Below, one piece after another: positions 46,247 through 58,099 of a stretch of DNA of 64,000 bases. The position numbers and the translations under genes are program-made. This stretch comes from Gigaspora rosea. Its lineage: Eukaryota; Glomeromycota; Glomeromycetes; Diversisporales; Gigasporaceae. Position 1 is the stretch's first letter. Each line of letters opens with the position of its first letter. Under the pieces are notes generated by a model that saw only the letters and a program-made list of their open reading frames with translations, was not told where the DNA came from and made no database searches. The DNA is taken from assembly GCA_003550325.1 (NCBI GenBank), contig QKWP01000271.1:34492-98491 (forward strand), read 5' to 3'.

Positions 46247-48290
46247 CTAAAGATTTATTTGCGAACATGGAAATTTATGTGCAATTTTGTGGCCATAGTG
46301 TTAATTTTTATACAAAAAAATACAATTTTGGCTCATATAAATTCCAAAAAACATCTCTATAAAAAAAGTGATCCGGAATGTGGTCAGGTTGGTGTTGGGA
46401 ATACACGAAATGGTATGGTCGGAGTGATACGTACAGGTGCATTGCACGGAATGGCACGGTAAAAAGTGGTACAGAAATTACGACAACGTTATGTCACGTC
46501 ATACGTAATGGCACATTCATTTCACGAATGATACGTGTCAAAGATGGTACATGTTGGTTCTTTTCACGAAGAGCGAAAGATCAATATACGATTTTTTTAA
46601 AAAAATTGCATATCTCATAATTTCGTTAATGAAACTACTCTGGGTGTCTTAACAAAAAAAATTCCTTACAAAATTTTGATACATGTGCAGTTCTACTTGT
46701 ATGTATTTTTTTTTTATCACAGTGGTATAGCACGTTAATTCATGTTAATTACCGTGCCAAAACCTGTGCCATTTGGACTAGTAAAGTGTTGCAAAACCCG
46801 AGTCATTAACAGTTCAATTAGTACGGGTATACGGTCCACCACGGGCCAAAAATCCATGCCAATCCAAGCCTCTTACGTAAAAATCCGTGTTTAACCAATA
46901 CACGTGCTATTCCGCCGCTAACCGCACCTTTACGTACATTTTTCTTATAGGGCATATTAACACTTCAAACCACAATTGATCAAGCCGAATTAAGAAAGAT
47001 TATTTAGTGAATTCATTCATCGCTGCAGATATTCCATTAGAAAAGGTAGATAAGCTTCAAGAATGGTTGCACAAAATTGCTATGAGGGAGGAATTGTACC
47101 AAAGGTACATGCTTTGTGATGTGAATATTTACCACAGGTACTTAACAAGCATGTCAATCAGCTTAAAGAACATTTTCTTAACAAAACGAGTTTCAATTAT
47201 TGTGGATAAAACTACCAATATTAGAGCTCAAAGTGTAGTTAATATACTTTTTAGCTATAAAGGTGTAAAAATTAGTTCACATTAATCACTTAGAACCAGT
47301 TAACAGTTATACTATAGATCAACTCAGTTCGAATTTTGGTTCAGTGGTCAATTCTTTTCGATCTACCATTATTAATTGCATCAGAATCAGCGACATGTAT
47401 GAAGAAAAGTTTTCATGAAATATTGAAACCTATTATGCCACAGTTAACACATTTCATGTTTAGTGCATATTGTCAATCTTATTGGATTAATATGTTTATC
47501 TTTTATTAGGTTTTTACTTATTTATTTATTTATTATTATTATAACTATTACTGACATATTTATTTTAGAAAAGCATGGTTCTCAATTGAAGATTTTCAAG
47601 TTATTTACTAGCTACTCGCTAATATTAAACAAAGCTTTACTTTGAATAAAAATAGACATGAACATTATATTTCATATCTTTATCATCATGGAGTGTCTAA
47701 TCCAAAAAAAATATACTATTGTTTAATATGAAATGATGGAATACTTGATTCTTATGGCATTTTATATATTTCAACATTTAGACAATGTATATTCATGGAT
47801 TTATAATGAAGAAAAAGAAATTTTAACACCAACGATTGAACAAATTAATTTAGTTTTTGATAATAAACAAAATAAATGAGTGCATAGAAATGAAATTTAT
47901 TTGCATTCATTCAAGAAATACAGAACATTTTGTGGCTGATCTGGATTTTTTTCAACAAGAAACTAAATGTTTCCTTTTATCGAGCAAAGATTACAACAAC
48001 TTAAATCATGAATAATTGCAGAAACAATGATGACTAATTGTGGGCCGATTGTAAATACAGTGTTGCAAAAATTAAATACTCCTTTAGCATCATTCGTTCC
48101 AGTATTTCAGCAAGCATACAATGCTGCTTATAAAACAACCTCAAAATCTTATATATTACAACATCCTGCACATCCTTTGTTTAGAACAGCTCAAATTTAT
48201 AATCCACGGTTCTTAACATAAACAACTGCTAACGAGGATAATATGCGATCGAAGAAGAGATCAATTATGCACAGTTGGTATCATGCAATA
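46247..48290 (+). pseudogene. hAT transposase relic, copy 3
   Basis: The N-terminus is missing; homology to copy 1 starts at AAAGATTTATTTGC. The zinc-finger part (QFCGHSVNFYTKKYNFGSYK) is split by the MITE at 46355-46952. Then come FIAADIPLEKVDKLQEWLHK (47007 onward), VSIIVDKTTNIRAQSVVN and, at 48027-48221, NTVLQKLNTPLASFVPVFQQ with PLFRTAQIYNPRF. Frameshifts and stops separate these blocks. Confidence 0.7.
46355..46952. mobile_element. MITE inside the hAT relic, copy-3 version
   Basis: Same element and same position as 22878-23792 in copy 1 (ends CTCTATAAAA and CTTATAGGG, flanked by CAT). It lacks the nested TGTCCCA MITE. Small ORFs over 46378-46620 are by-products. Confidence 0.75.
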
Positions 48291-48890
48291 GTATATTGAA
48301 GTAAGGTAATAATGAGCATGAATATTAAAGTAAATATATGCTAAGATATAAAAGTCAAGGTCGTATGACCAATTTTTGATGTAATAATGTGAGCCAAAGA
48401 ATGTTTATAAATGAAGCAAAAATAATAAAGTATAGTTAGCTTCCCTTTCCTTAAGTAATAAATAAAATTGAACGAATAAATATAATAAATATACTTGTCT
48501 TAGCTTGCAGTTGAGATCGGTTGTAGCCGAAGTATTAGTGCTCGCCATTTGGGTTAGGATGTTTTGTGGCGAAAGTCACAAATTAACCTGTGACACTACT
48601 ATACTAGTGGAAATCACTAAGGTTATGATTTTCAATATTTTTCTCGACATTTCTCCACCATCTTATCGATTGGCTTTTCCTATCTTTTTTAAAAAAGCCT
48701 TTTTGATAATTTTATTAAGTTAAAATAACGACGAAAATAATAAAGATTTTAAATATTATTTTCGACATACAATAATTCATATAAATTGGGCTTGTGTACT
48801 ACAGTATAGTTTCACTTCACATCGCTGAATTTGTTTTTGTTTTTATCTTTAATTCATTCATTTGTTTTTGCATTTGCAATACCACATCAT

Positions 48891-49241
48891 TACAGCTGAT
48901 TTCAAAATTAGTGGGACAACGTGAAAAATTTTTGTTGATCCGCAGTAAATTTTCGGTAATTTCATTTACCGAAAATTTTATAGTTTTTCGATAATATAAT
49001 TTTGCCCGAAATTATTATCACGGTATTGATTGTTTTGATTTTCGGACTGATCCGGGATGTTTTGTAACAAAACATCCCGGATCAGTCCGAAAATCAAAAC
49101 AATCAATACCGTGATAATAATTTCGGGCAAAATTATATTATCGAAAAACTATAAAATTTTCGGTAAATGAAATTACCGAAAATTTACTGCGGATCAACAA
49201 AAATTTTTCACGTTGTCCCACTAATTTTGAAATCAGCTGTA
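48891..49241. mobile_element. 351-bp perfect palindrome with 5-bp duplication
   Basis: Two 174-base arms appear identical in inverted orientation around a 3-base centre at about 49065-49067. The ends are TACAGCTGATTTCAAA and its complement, flanked by ATCAT at 48886-48890 and 49242-49246. Copies 1 and 2 have only CACATCATTATAA or similar here. Perfect arms mean a very recent insertion or gene-conversion-like correction. No coding. Confidence 0.9.
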
Positions 49242-49813
49242 ATCATTTGAATTGTACATATTTAATGAATTATTTCAATTTTGTCATTAATGATAAGCTT
49301 TCTTACTGTCGAATTGACAATATATAGTAGCAGGTCAATTATTATTGTCCATGCTTATCTCTTATCAATTAATGTCGGCGTTTATTTTCAAATTTCATAA
49401 TGATGAAATTTATGTCGGTTTTTATCAAATAAAAAAACTTTATTTTTCAATTTTAACACAGAAACATTTTTTTGAAAGTATATAAAGTCTTGCAGTCATA
49501 ATATAAAAATTATAATATTTAGATAATTTTTTTTAATGCTACTTAAGTAAAATAAAGTATATACGACCATTAACATTATTGATTGAGTTAGAAAGTAACA
49601 GATTTTTGGGGATGCTTAGTTCGTCAGTAAAATGTTAGAGTTATTAGTATTAGCTGAAACAAAGTTTCGCTTTTACACTTACCGGTTACAGATTAAAAAA
49701 ATTGAAGTCATTTAACTACATGAGAATTGTTCCTTAGCAATTATTTGGTCATGGATTAAATTATGGTTAAGTAGTTAAAATGGTTAACTATCAGAGATTT
49801 AGGTGGTCCCAAT

Positions 49814-50646
49814 CAGTGTTTAAAATTCAAATCTAAAGTTATGTTCTCAAAAGAACATAAATTAAATTTTTATTGTTCTCAAAAACTTTTTAACGTTCAT
49901 TATATATTAAATAAATTGAATATTAATTTTTAAAAAATGTTCATATTCTATACTTACAATTCATATACTAAGTTCATACTTATCTATTAATAATTTTTTA
50001 AAGTTTGTATATAATTCTTTATATTTTTTCAACATAACACAATATATTATACAATTCAATTTCTAATAATTTCAAGTGCTTTTCATATTTGCTTATAATA
50101 AAACAAGACTTTCTATAACATTTTACTGATGCTACTATTGGTTAATGTGATAAATTAGAATCAAATTACTTTGTTATTTAACTATTTAAATTTCATACTA
50201 ACAAATACTTTGTATCTTTTTGCTTGCTTAGTATTAGCATATCATTTGACACAAATCATCTATATAAGTTTATACAATAATAATACTCTTGCACAATTAA
50301 TGAATGTTTTTATTTTAGAAATCTTTAAAGATGATTTTCTTAATATTTATTTGTTATCTATATTGTGCAACTTTAAATATATGTACTATACTTAGTATGT
50401 ATATACATATGTACATATGAATATACATATATATATTTATGCAGAATTTGTCATGATCAAATTACATTATCAAATTGATGAACATTTTATATAATTTATT
50501 GTTCTTATTAATAAATCTAGAACATAAAAATTTTATAAATGTTCTCTTTGAACCATCAAATAAGAGAACCTTTTCTAAATATTAATGTTCTTAAAAAAAT
50601 TCAAATGTTCAATGAGAACCATGAGAACATTGAATTTTAAACACTG
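49814..50646. mobile_element. hAT-type element with TGTTCTC/GAGAACA motifs, 8-bp TSD
   Basis: 833 bp, ends CAGTGTTTAAAATTCAA and TTGAATTTTAAACACTG, with GTCCCAAT duplicated at 49806-49813 and 50647-50654. Copies 1 and 2 read GGTTCCAATCTCTAA without it. Repeated AGAACAT/ATGTTCT motifs sit near both ends. The 50171-50395 frame inside is low-complexity and unconvincing. Confidence 0.9.
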
Positions 50647-51017
50647 GTCCCAATCTCTAATACAGATTAGGGTTTTTTCAAATAACTTCAAATGATTGTC
50701 CTGTTAATGAAACAAACATGATTGTTATGTAGTTTCTCAGACTATGAGGTTTACTCGATTTTCAACAACTGAATTCACTTGTTTAGCATGTTTCATGAAG
50801 ATTGTTGTATATTACAGGTACTATTACCGAATTCCACACAGTATTTATACGCAAAGAATTCTTGAATTTTAACTTATTTATTACTTGATCGGTACAAGAA
50901 TATGTAAAACCTTTTTAATTAGACTCTTCTTTTCTTTTTTACATTTCTTATTTATATCCTTTAACAATGTTGCAATATAATTACTACATTATTACATAAC
51001 CCTTACATAGTTATAGC

Positions 51018-51443
51018 CAGTGTTTAAAATTTGATGTTCTTATGTTCTCATGAGAACACTAAATTTTTTTTAAGAACATTAATATTTAAAATAATGTTCT
51101 CTTATTTGAGAACATTTTGTACTGATAAAATGTTCTCAAAATATTATTAGTATTAGATTTTTTTTTACATATTTGAAGAAAAGATTTATAGTTGCAAAAA
51201 GTTAAATAAGTATATCACATGATTAATTCAACCAATTTAAATGTTCTAAGTACCATTAAAATCAGAAAGCCTTTGTCTATAACTTTACTTAAAAGTCCAA
51301 GATAGGTTTATACAATAAAAATATATGCATATTTAAAAAATAAAATTCTATATAATGAGAACATTAAAAATTTTTTGAGAACATTAATACTCTAAATTTA
51401 GTTCATTTGAGAACATAATTTTGAATTTGAATTTTAAACACTG
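51018..51443. mobile_element. Second CAGTGTTTAAAA element, 8-bp TSD
   Basis: 426 bp, same ends as 49814-50646 and the same ATGTTCTC/GAGAACAT motifs, flanked by GTTATAGC at 51010-51017 and 51444-51451. It is absent from copies 1 and 2. It belongs to the same family as the neighbour 370 bp away and is shorter in the middle. Confidence 0.9.
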
Positions 51444-51609
51444 GTTATAGCTATTTAATTTCGTCATTGCATTATTAGAACTATCACTTACGTGACAATA
51501 ACATTAAGTAGCAGCTAGCATGAATAGTTAGTTCATATTGCATTAAAGGAATAAACTAACTATATCGATGTTAATGATGGAAGATTATTGTCTCCTACGC
51601 ATTCAATAA

Positions 51610-53253
51610 CTATATATTACATTTCTTATCAATAACTTTTAGAGTTAAAATACTTGCAATAACAAATATTATTAAAGAAATAATACTGCCAATGATGGCA
51701 CCAATAATTATACTAGTGTTTTTAGATTCGAGACTTGTATTGCTTGAGCTTGTAGTAACTGTAGTAGTTGTGGTAGATGTAGTAGTTGTGGTAGTCGTAG
51801 TAGTTGTGGTAGTTGTAGTATTTGGGGTAAATTCAGTGACCCATTTATAGGAATCTTTCCGGCTTACGTCTAACATAAATATTCTTGATGAATAACTAAG
51901 ATTATTAAATCGACCTTTTTGAACATATAAAGGTTTAGTAAGTTTAATAATTTATAAATAATGGTATGTAACAACATAAATATAATTAAAATTTTACCAA
52001 AAGAAACAAACATATAATTATCCACTAATGTAGCAGTATGACCATAAAGACTTGACCACTGCCACTGGAACATTGTGGTATCTAAGATCCACAGATCACC
52101 CAAAATTGAATTACAGTTTGACCACCGAAAATTATAATACGTCCGTTGGAGGCTTTTAATTTAAGTGATGAATTAAAAAGCTTTAATATTTAACCATTTA
52201 TTGAGAAACTTTATACTTAAAACATTTACAGGTATTGTTAAATAACATACTTAATACTCCTGAAAAGATACACGAGAAGAAGGAGCTATACCCAATGTGG
52301 TCTAATATCAGATTTAAATTATTAGATGCTAAGAAATAATGAAAATTATATATTATCATTTATTACATTCCATGTATCAGATGTTGTATTATATAACGGT
52401 AACTACGGAACAGTCGATCAATAAAAAGCTAAAAAATCAATTTTATTAAAAAGATAAAACTTACATTATTCATTGGCATAGAATTAGTACTTAAATAAGC
52501 ATTAGCTCCGCTAATATATAAAATATTTTCATCAGGCAAAGTTACCGCACAATAACCAGTCGTAGGTAAAGGTGCATTTGTTGCATTGCTTAAACTCCAT
52601 GTTAATGTTAATGTATTAAATATCCAAATGTCTTTTGTTCCATAAATTGTATTAAAGGAGCCACTAAAAATTGCAATCAATCCATTAGCACATGAAATAT
52701 CAAATCTATTTGTGGGTATATTTCCAACCAGGGATGGCATGTCACAATGTCCAATTGATTTCAATTTTTTTTGGACATATGTCCAATTTCAATTGGACAT
52801 ATGTCCAAAAAAAATTGAAATCAATTGGACATTGTGACATGCCAACCTAGTTTCCAACAGATGTGATATTAATCTATTGTTGTTTACTAAACTGATTAAC
52901 GAATGATTGATTAGCATATATGTCAACACCAACTGAAAAGCTGCCGACAATAAAAAATCATATCGTTATTTTTTCCACTAATACACGCTGTAGCGTCTTC
53001 TTTCAAAGGACCGCCAGTATGAGAAAGGTCAATCCACGGCATCGAATTATTATCTGTTGTTGTAAATGGTTTAGGAACATCTAAATAAAAAAATTCATTC
53101 GTAAGTAGCACCATTAGTTCCACCACTAAAATAGAGTTTATTATCAATAAGGACAGATGAATGAAATCCTCTTTCATTTGGAATAAAAGCAGCAAAAGTA
53201 AAAGTAAAATTTAGGAGAAAAGTGAAAATTAAAAAAAAATTAAACAATTGCAT
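51610..53253 (-). pseudogene. Kelch-repeat membrane protein, copy 3 (frameshifts and MITE)
   Basis: It starts MQLFNFFLIFTFLLNFTFTF (signal peptide). An extra base near 53100 shifts the frame before NEFFYLDVPKPF; another extra T in the run after AACGATATGA (minus strand, near 52950) shifts it again; a 122-bp MITE sits at 52729-52850; one base is missing in exon 3. After the MITE the kelch frame is readable again (GNIPTNRFDISCANGLIAIF). The last exon has an expanded Thr run (about 15 Thr) before the membrane helix GAIIGSIISLIIFVIASIL and the tail KVIDKKCNI. Confidence 0.75.
52729..52850. mobile_element. 122-bp hAT-type MITE in kelch copy 3
   Basis: It starts CAGGGATGGCATGTCAC and ends GTGACATGCCAACCTAG, with TTTCCAAC duplicated at 52721-52728 and 52851-52858. 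Copies 1 and 2 read ACATTTCCAACAGATG without it. The interior is a near-continuous hairpin of TTGGACATATGTCCAA units. Confidence 0.9.
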
Positions 53254-54042
53254 AATTATGCAATGAACTAAATTTAAATTTTGGAGAAAAGTGAAAATAT
53301 AAAAATTAAGCAGCAGAATAATTACGCGTTGAGCTAAATTAAATATATAACTTATATATATATATATGTTAACTATTTATAGTGCTGTAGTGATTTATAA
53401 ATGTTGATTAATTCTTCGATACTTTGTTTAACTCTGTTTCAAAACAAATTCATAAATTGATGCAAAACAAACTATATCGATAATGAACCTTATTCAATAT
53501 TTAATTAACAAAATGTCTTACGTTGCTTTCATAAGGTGCTGGATGTTTTACTTTTTTTGCGATTACATACTAAAATTATTTTAAGTGAAATTAAGCTTTG
53601 AGGCCTTGAATTGCATTAACCATCTAAGAAATGTAAGAAAAGATTTAGGCGAATTTTAATTTATGAATTTATATTATGACATAATGATGTCATAATGATT
53701 TTATGATCGCAATAATTTACAAGGAAACTTTTTTTAAATTTTTTCGAAAATATATTCAGAAAAAAAAATAACATTGTTCTTTAATATTCCTGAACTTAAA
53801 TTTAACTTGACCAAATAGCGAAATTTTTTAGGTTGATGACGCTGGAGTTATTGTATAACTCAGGTTTTATGAAATGATACTTTATTCATGTAGTTTAAAC
53901 TGTAATTAACAATAAATATGATTATAAATAATAGCATTCAAAACTTGATTGAAATAACTTAAAACAAGACATAACACCTATGTTAACTGAACATATTATT
54001 CAAAACTTTGAAATCTTTATTATTCTGTAACTTAATTTCGCA

Positions 54043-54332
54043 TTTACTAAATCAGATAAATATAAAGTCTATTAATTTTATTCCCGTTAATCAAGTCTCT
54101 GAATATAACATTCGTTTTTGATAATTGTACGTTAAAATAAATTATTCAAGTTTATGAATATTTATTTTTGCATTGTATACTAATTTCAAACTAAATTAGA
54201 TAAATATAAAGTCATTTATTAATTTTATTCCCGTTAATTCAGTCTCTGAACATAACATTCGTTTTTAATCATAGTACATTAAAATAAACTATTCAAGTTT
54301 GTGGAATATTTATCTTTGCATTATATAAAAAA
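54043..54332. repeat. Two ~144-bp tandem units
   Basis: Both contain TAGATAAATATAAAGTC (with one change), TTTTATTCCCGTTAAT and CATAACATTCGTTTTT blocks. The rest of 53758-54713 is AT-rich; the small minus frame at 54489-54671 shows nothing recognisable. Confidence 0.75.
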
Positions 54333-54886
54333 TTAATTTTCAAATAGAAAAAATAAAATATAGAAAAATGGAAAAATGTTAATCGATTTTATCTAATAAT
54401 ATGTACATATTTCCGTTTAAGCAAGTCCAATAATCTTGAAAAGGTCAAAAATTTCGTGCCAATTAATGATTATCAATTCATCAGCTCGTTAAAAAAATTC
54501 GAAACTACAAAAAAACAAAAAATTAGATATTATATTCAAAATAAAATATAAAACATAGATTAGTAAAAATGGCGAGGAACTTTTTTTAAGTGCATTAATC
54601 AAAACTGAAGATCCAAGGTTACGTATAACTTGTAATGACATTGGATTAATTTTGTCGTTGATTATGATCACGTGAATGCATTTCCATATTGCACTTTATT
54701 CATATTATGTGCATGCAATATTAGGGTGGTAACCAGTGAAGAATTTTAAAAATGTTTTTTTGTTCTTTGAGAACATAAATTTAAAATTTTATTTCTTAAA
54801 AAAAATTTACTGTGCACTATAATAATTTTTTTAAAAATAAAATTTTTAAAATAATATAATATTTATAATAAATTTAGAATTTAGTA

Positions 54887-55181
54887 AAATACCGCCATAG
54901 CAATGATCATATATATTATAAGATCTAGTGTAATGTGAAATCAAAACAATAAATAAATTCATTAGTTTAGGGTTAGAGTAAGGGTTAGGTTTGGATTAGG
55001 ATAGTGTGTTTTATTAAAAAGTTCTAACTCAAATATCATAAGGAATTTTTTTTGTTAGAGCACAAGAGATGTATTATAGGTGATTTTTGAAAAAATCATA
55101 ATTGCTTCGATTTTACATTACACCTGGTCTTGCATTCTAATTGGTTGATCAGGTAGCGATACATTTCCATGGCGGTATTTT
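54887..55181. mobile_element. MITE of the TTAGGG/AGGAATTTTTTT family, member 2
   Basis: Ends AAAATACCGCCATAG and CCATGGCGGTATTTT. The body has TTAGGGTTAGAGTAAGGGTT, AAGGAATTTTTTTTGTTAGA and a TTACATTACACCTGGTC block. Confidence 0.65.
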
Positions 55182-55226
55182 ATAAAATCCATAAATTTAT
55201 TTAGAATTTTTGATTTTTTCACATAG

Positions 55227-55559
55227 GCGATATATTGCACCAGTATCGCACCCTTTAAGATCTGGTATAATGTGAAATCAAAACAATAAATAAATTCGTT
55301 AGTTTAGGGTTAGGGTAAGGGTTAGTTTAGGGTAAGGGTTAGGTTAGGGTCAGGGTAGTGTGTTTTAGCAAAGAGCTTCTAATCCAAAATTTTGTAAGGA
55401 AATTTTTTTGTTAGAGCATAAGAGATAGTTTCATAGGCAAAATTTAGCGTTATGGCTGATTTTTGAAAAAAATCGTAATCGAGCTTCGATCTTACATTAC
55501 ACCTGATCCTGAATTCTTATTGGTTGATCAGGGTAGTAATACATTGCCATGGCGATAAA
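55227..55559. mobile_element. MITE of the TTAGGG/AGGAATTTTTTT family, member 3
   Basis: Same body as member 2, with the longest telomere-like run (TTAGGGTTAGGGTAAGGG at 55304-55321 and onward to 55352). The ends are less clear (GGCGATATATTGCACC and TTGCCATGGCGATA). 55560-56036 after it has no feature. Confidence 0.55.
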
Positions 55560-56044
55560 TATATAATTTTTAAAAAAAGATCGAATATAATTAATACCAG
55601 GGGCTATTAATATTCTACCTTAAATTAATCAATTAAATTTCAAAACATACATATATAAATTATATGGTAATATATTTGATATAGTATATATTCAATATAA
55701 GAATCTAACTATTACAACACTTTTGCATATTAATTAAAAAACTAATGCCGTAGTAACTAAAATCTTGACTATAACCCTTCTTTTACACACCAACAAAAAA
55801 AAGTATGTTAATTTCGAATCTTGTGCTACATTTAACGCTAATATATATTAATATTTTGTCTATTAAGCAAAGCTTTTCAAGTATAGCTACCCCAGTAGGA
55901 CCATGAAAGATCATTGCAAACGCACCAATCAACTTTTTTTAACAATCGATCTCTATGCTACCTACTGCGCACTAATAAAAAAATTCTCTTAAAAATTTTA
56001 ATATAAGATAAGCTCTAACTTTAGTCATGACTCTAACTCTAACG

Positions 56045-57913
56045 CAGTGTTGTTGATTGGAAGCTGGAACCTCACTGGACGTCCAGATAATTCCAGTGTT
56101 CCAGTGGTTCCAGTGAAGTTTTCACTGGAAGGAAATATTTCACTGGAACCAATATAGTATTAGCCAATAAAAATACGAATAAGAATTAAGGTTATTGTAT
56201 ACACGTGATATATATGCTAGCTAAATCTGCTAGCTAATCAGTTGCAAGTAGGGATGTTAAAGAGTTGAATTTTTATTAAAGTCCAGTCCTGAGTTCAGCT
56301 CGCAATACATGTATATCTTTAAACATTTAAATATAACCCTATGCGTTGATGATAGTCATGCTAGGGTTATTATCACGAAGATAACCTGATTTGTGGCTTA
56401 TTATAGATATGCATGTGATAGAAATTATAGATACGCATGCATGCTATAAAGATACATGTAAATGGTGCTTTCTTACTTTGCTTGTCTTGTCATTTGTTCT
56501 CTTCGATACCCGACTATAATCTGGCTCCATCATGCTATGCATAACCTGTGCTCCGGTATAAAGAAATATGAAGAAAATCATTATATCGACTTCTTCGAAT
56601 CATCCTAATAATAGCTTCGATCGGAAAAGTGCATTTTCAGATACCCTTGCAAGAAAAAAGCTCATTTTGAACTTTCTCTGAGAGAAACTTGATGCAAGTA
56701 GTTTTGAAAAAGCCATTAAAGTTGATTAATGTGCCATGTGCTATGGAGTCACGATATATATATATATATATATGGCATTAAAATTTTTTGAAAAGCCTTC
56801 AAATAACTTCTTGAACTCATTAATTATAAGGAAGATTTTAATGTAATAATTAACGTTAGAGAATGGCAAGAAAAAAAATTCGAACGCAGTCAGCAGTTTT
56901 AAGATATAGATCATTATATATTCATAATGAATTGACAAAAGTTAACAGGGATAATAACATTAAAACGGTTAATCTAAAAAAGATTATTATTAAGTATATA
57001 CAGTGGTGTAGTTTCATTAGAAAATGTTGATACTTCGTTTGTTTTTAACCTTATGGTTTTTACTGTGAGTTCTTATTCAAGAAACTGGCCAAACGTCCTG
57101 AGACTTTTTTGATCGAAACAAATGCTTCATGACTTCGATTGCATTTTTCTGAAGTATTTCAAAAAAGCTTTCAAAATAATAAATTTCAAGAATTAAAATT
57201 GGTGCAATAATACTATAGTAAAACACCCAGAAAAGATTTTTGAATCAGAAGAGTTTACATCGATTCAAAAAAATGTGTTAATATTGTTTATTAAACGTGA
57301 TGAGCTACAAATAGAAGAAGTAAAAATGTGGAAGCATATTATTGAATGGGAAATTGCACAAAATCCTGACATACTACCTGAACCTAGAAACTGGTCTAAT
57401 GAAAATTTTTAACTATAAAGACTACTTTACAAATTGTTTACCTCGTATCTGTTATTTTATGATATAATGAAAAAACTTTTATCGTCGAACAGACCAGTGT
57501 CATCAGTAATTCTTCCACCTCGTGTAGTTTTAACACAAACATTACCATCCAGAATGACCAAACCATTTTCAACGCCTCATTATAGTGAGACTTCCCATAT
57601 TAGCTTCGTGTTAGTCAAACTTGAAAATATTTTTACATGACAAGTTTATGTAACAAAATTATATTTTATTACATAGATATAAAAATTTTTTTTTAATTTA
57701 ATGCTTTTTTTTGACTTGCCGGATCTCACTGGATCTCACTGGACCCCACTGGACCTCACTGGAACTTCCATCCAGTGGTAAAAAAAAAGTGACTGGAAGG
57801 GTCTAGTGACAACTTATCACTGGAACCTATATATTTTCCAGTTTCATCCAGTTAGTTCCAGTAACCCTTCCAGTTCCAGTGATCTTCACTGGACCAGTCT
57901 TTTAACAACACTG
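56045..57913. mobile_element. hAT-type element that captured a BTB-BACK-TLDc gene fragment
   Basis: 1,869 bp with ends CAGTGTTGTTGATTGG and TTTTAACAACACTG, and CTCTAACG duplicated at 56037-56044 and 57914-57921. Both subterminal regions are packed with CACTGGAACC/TTCCAGTG motifs. Between them, from about 56780 to 57643, is a host-gene fragment rather than a transposase. This is the layout of a Pack-type element. Confidence 0.85.
56780..57643 (+). pseudogene. Captured BTB-BACK-TLDc gene fragment
   Basis: Frames in order: BTB (about 56880-57060, QSAVLRYRSLYIHNELTK), BACK (about 57080-57400, LAKRPETFLIETNAS, then VKHPEKIFESEEFTSIQKN, then EEVKMWKHIIEWEIAQNP) and the start of TLDc (57434-57640, VILPPRVVLTQTLPSRMTKP). 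This matches the BTB/kelch-like TLDc proteins that are very numerous in Rhizophagus, which are thought to act as ubiquitin-ligase adaptors. The TLDc domain is cut off after FSTPHYSETSHISFV. Several frameshifts and stops show that it is not functional. No intron was needed to follow the order, which may mean that the source gene is intronless or that an mRNA copy was captured. Confidence 0.75.
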
Positions 57914-58099
57914 CTCTAACGTATGCTTTTGTTATTTTAAAAATTTGATTGTTTAATTAGTGTTTAATTAGTATGGATCATCTGATTGGTGCATCTGCAA
58001 CGATCTGTAGTTAGCGACCTACTTAAATTTTTTGAGCATAGCATCAAATGTGTAAAATTATTTAGTTCTAATTTTTCCAAAATCAGTTTAAAGATTAAC

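Larger units (their letters stand above)
44887..53757. repeat. Triplicated segment, copy 3
   Basis: Longest copy, inflated by insertions at about 45455-45558 (unrecognised 100-bp block), 45717-46246, 48891-49241, 49814-50646, 51018-51443 and 52729-52850. It shares both the left part with copy 1 and the right part with copy 2, so it is the most complete representative of the original segment. Confidence 0.9.

Noticed and set aside
45937..46462. Overlapping 70-141-aa ORFs on both strands
   Set aside because: All frames are open because the 46-bp minisatellite lacks stops; no gene evidence.
54966..55352. TTAGGG-like runs as a true telomere or chromosome end
   Set aside because: They are short, degenerate, internal and repeated with the MITE body elsewhere in the window.
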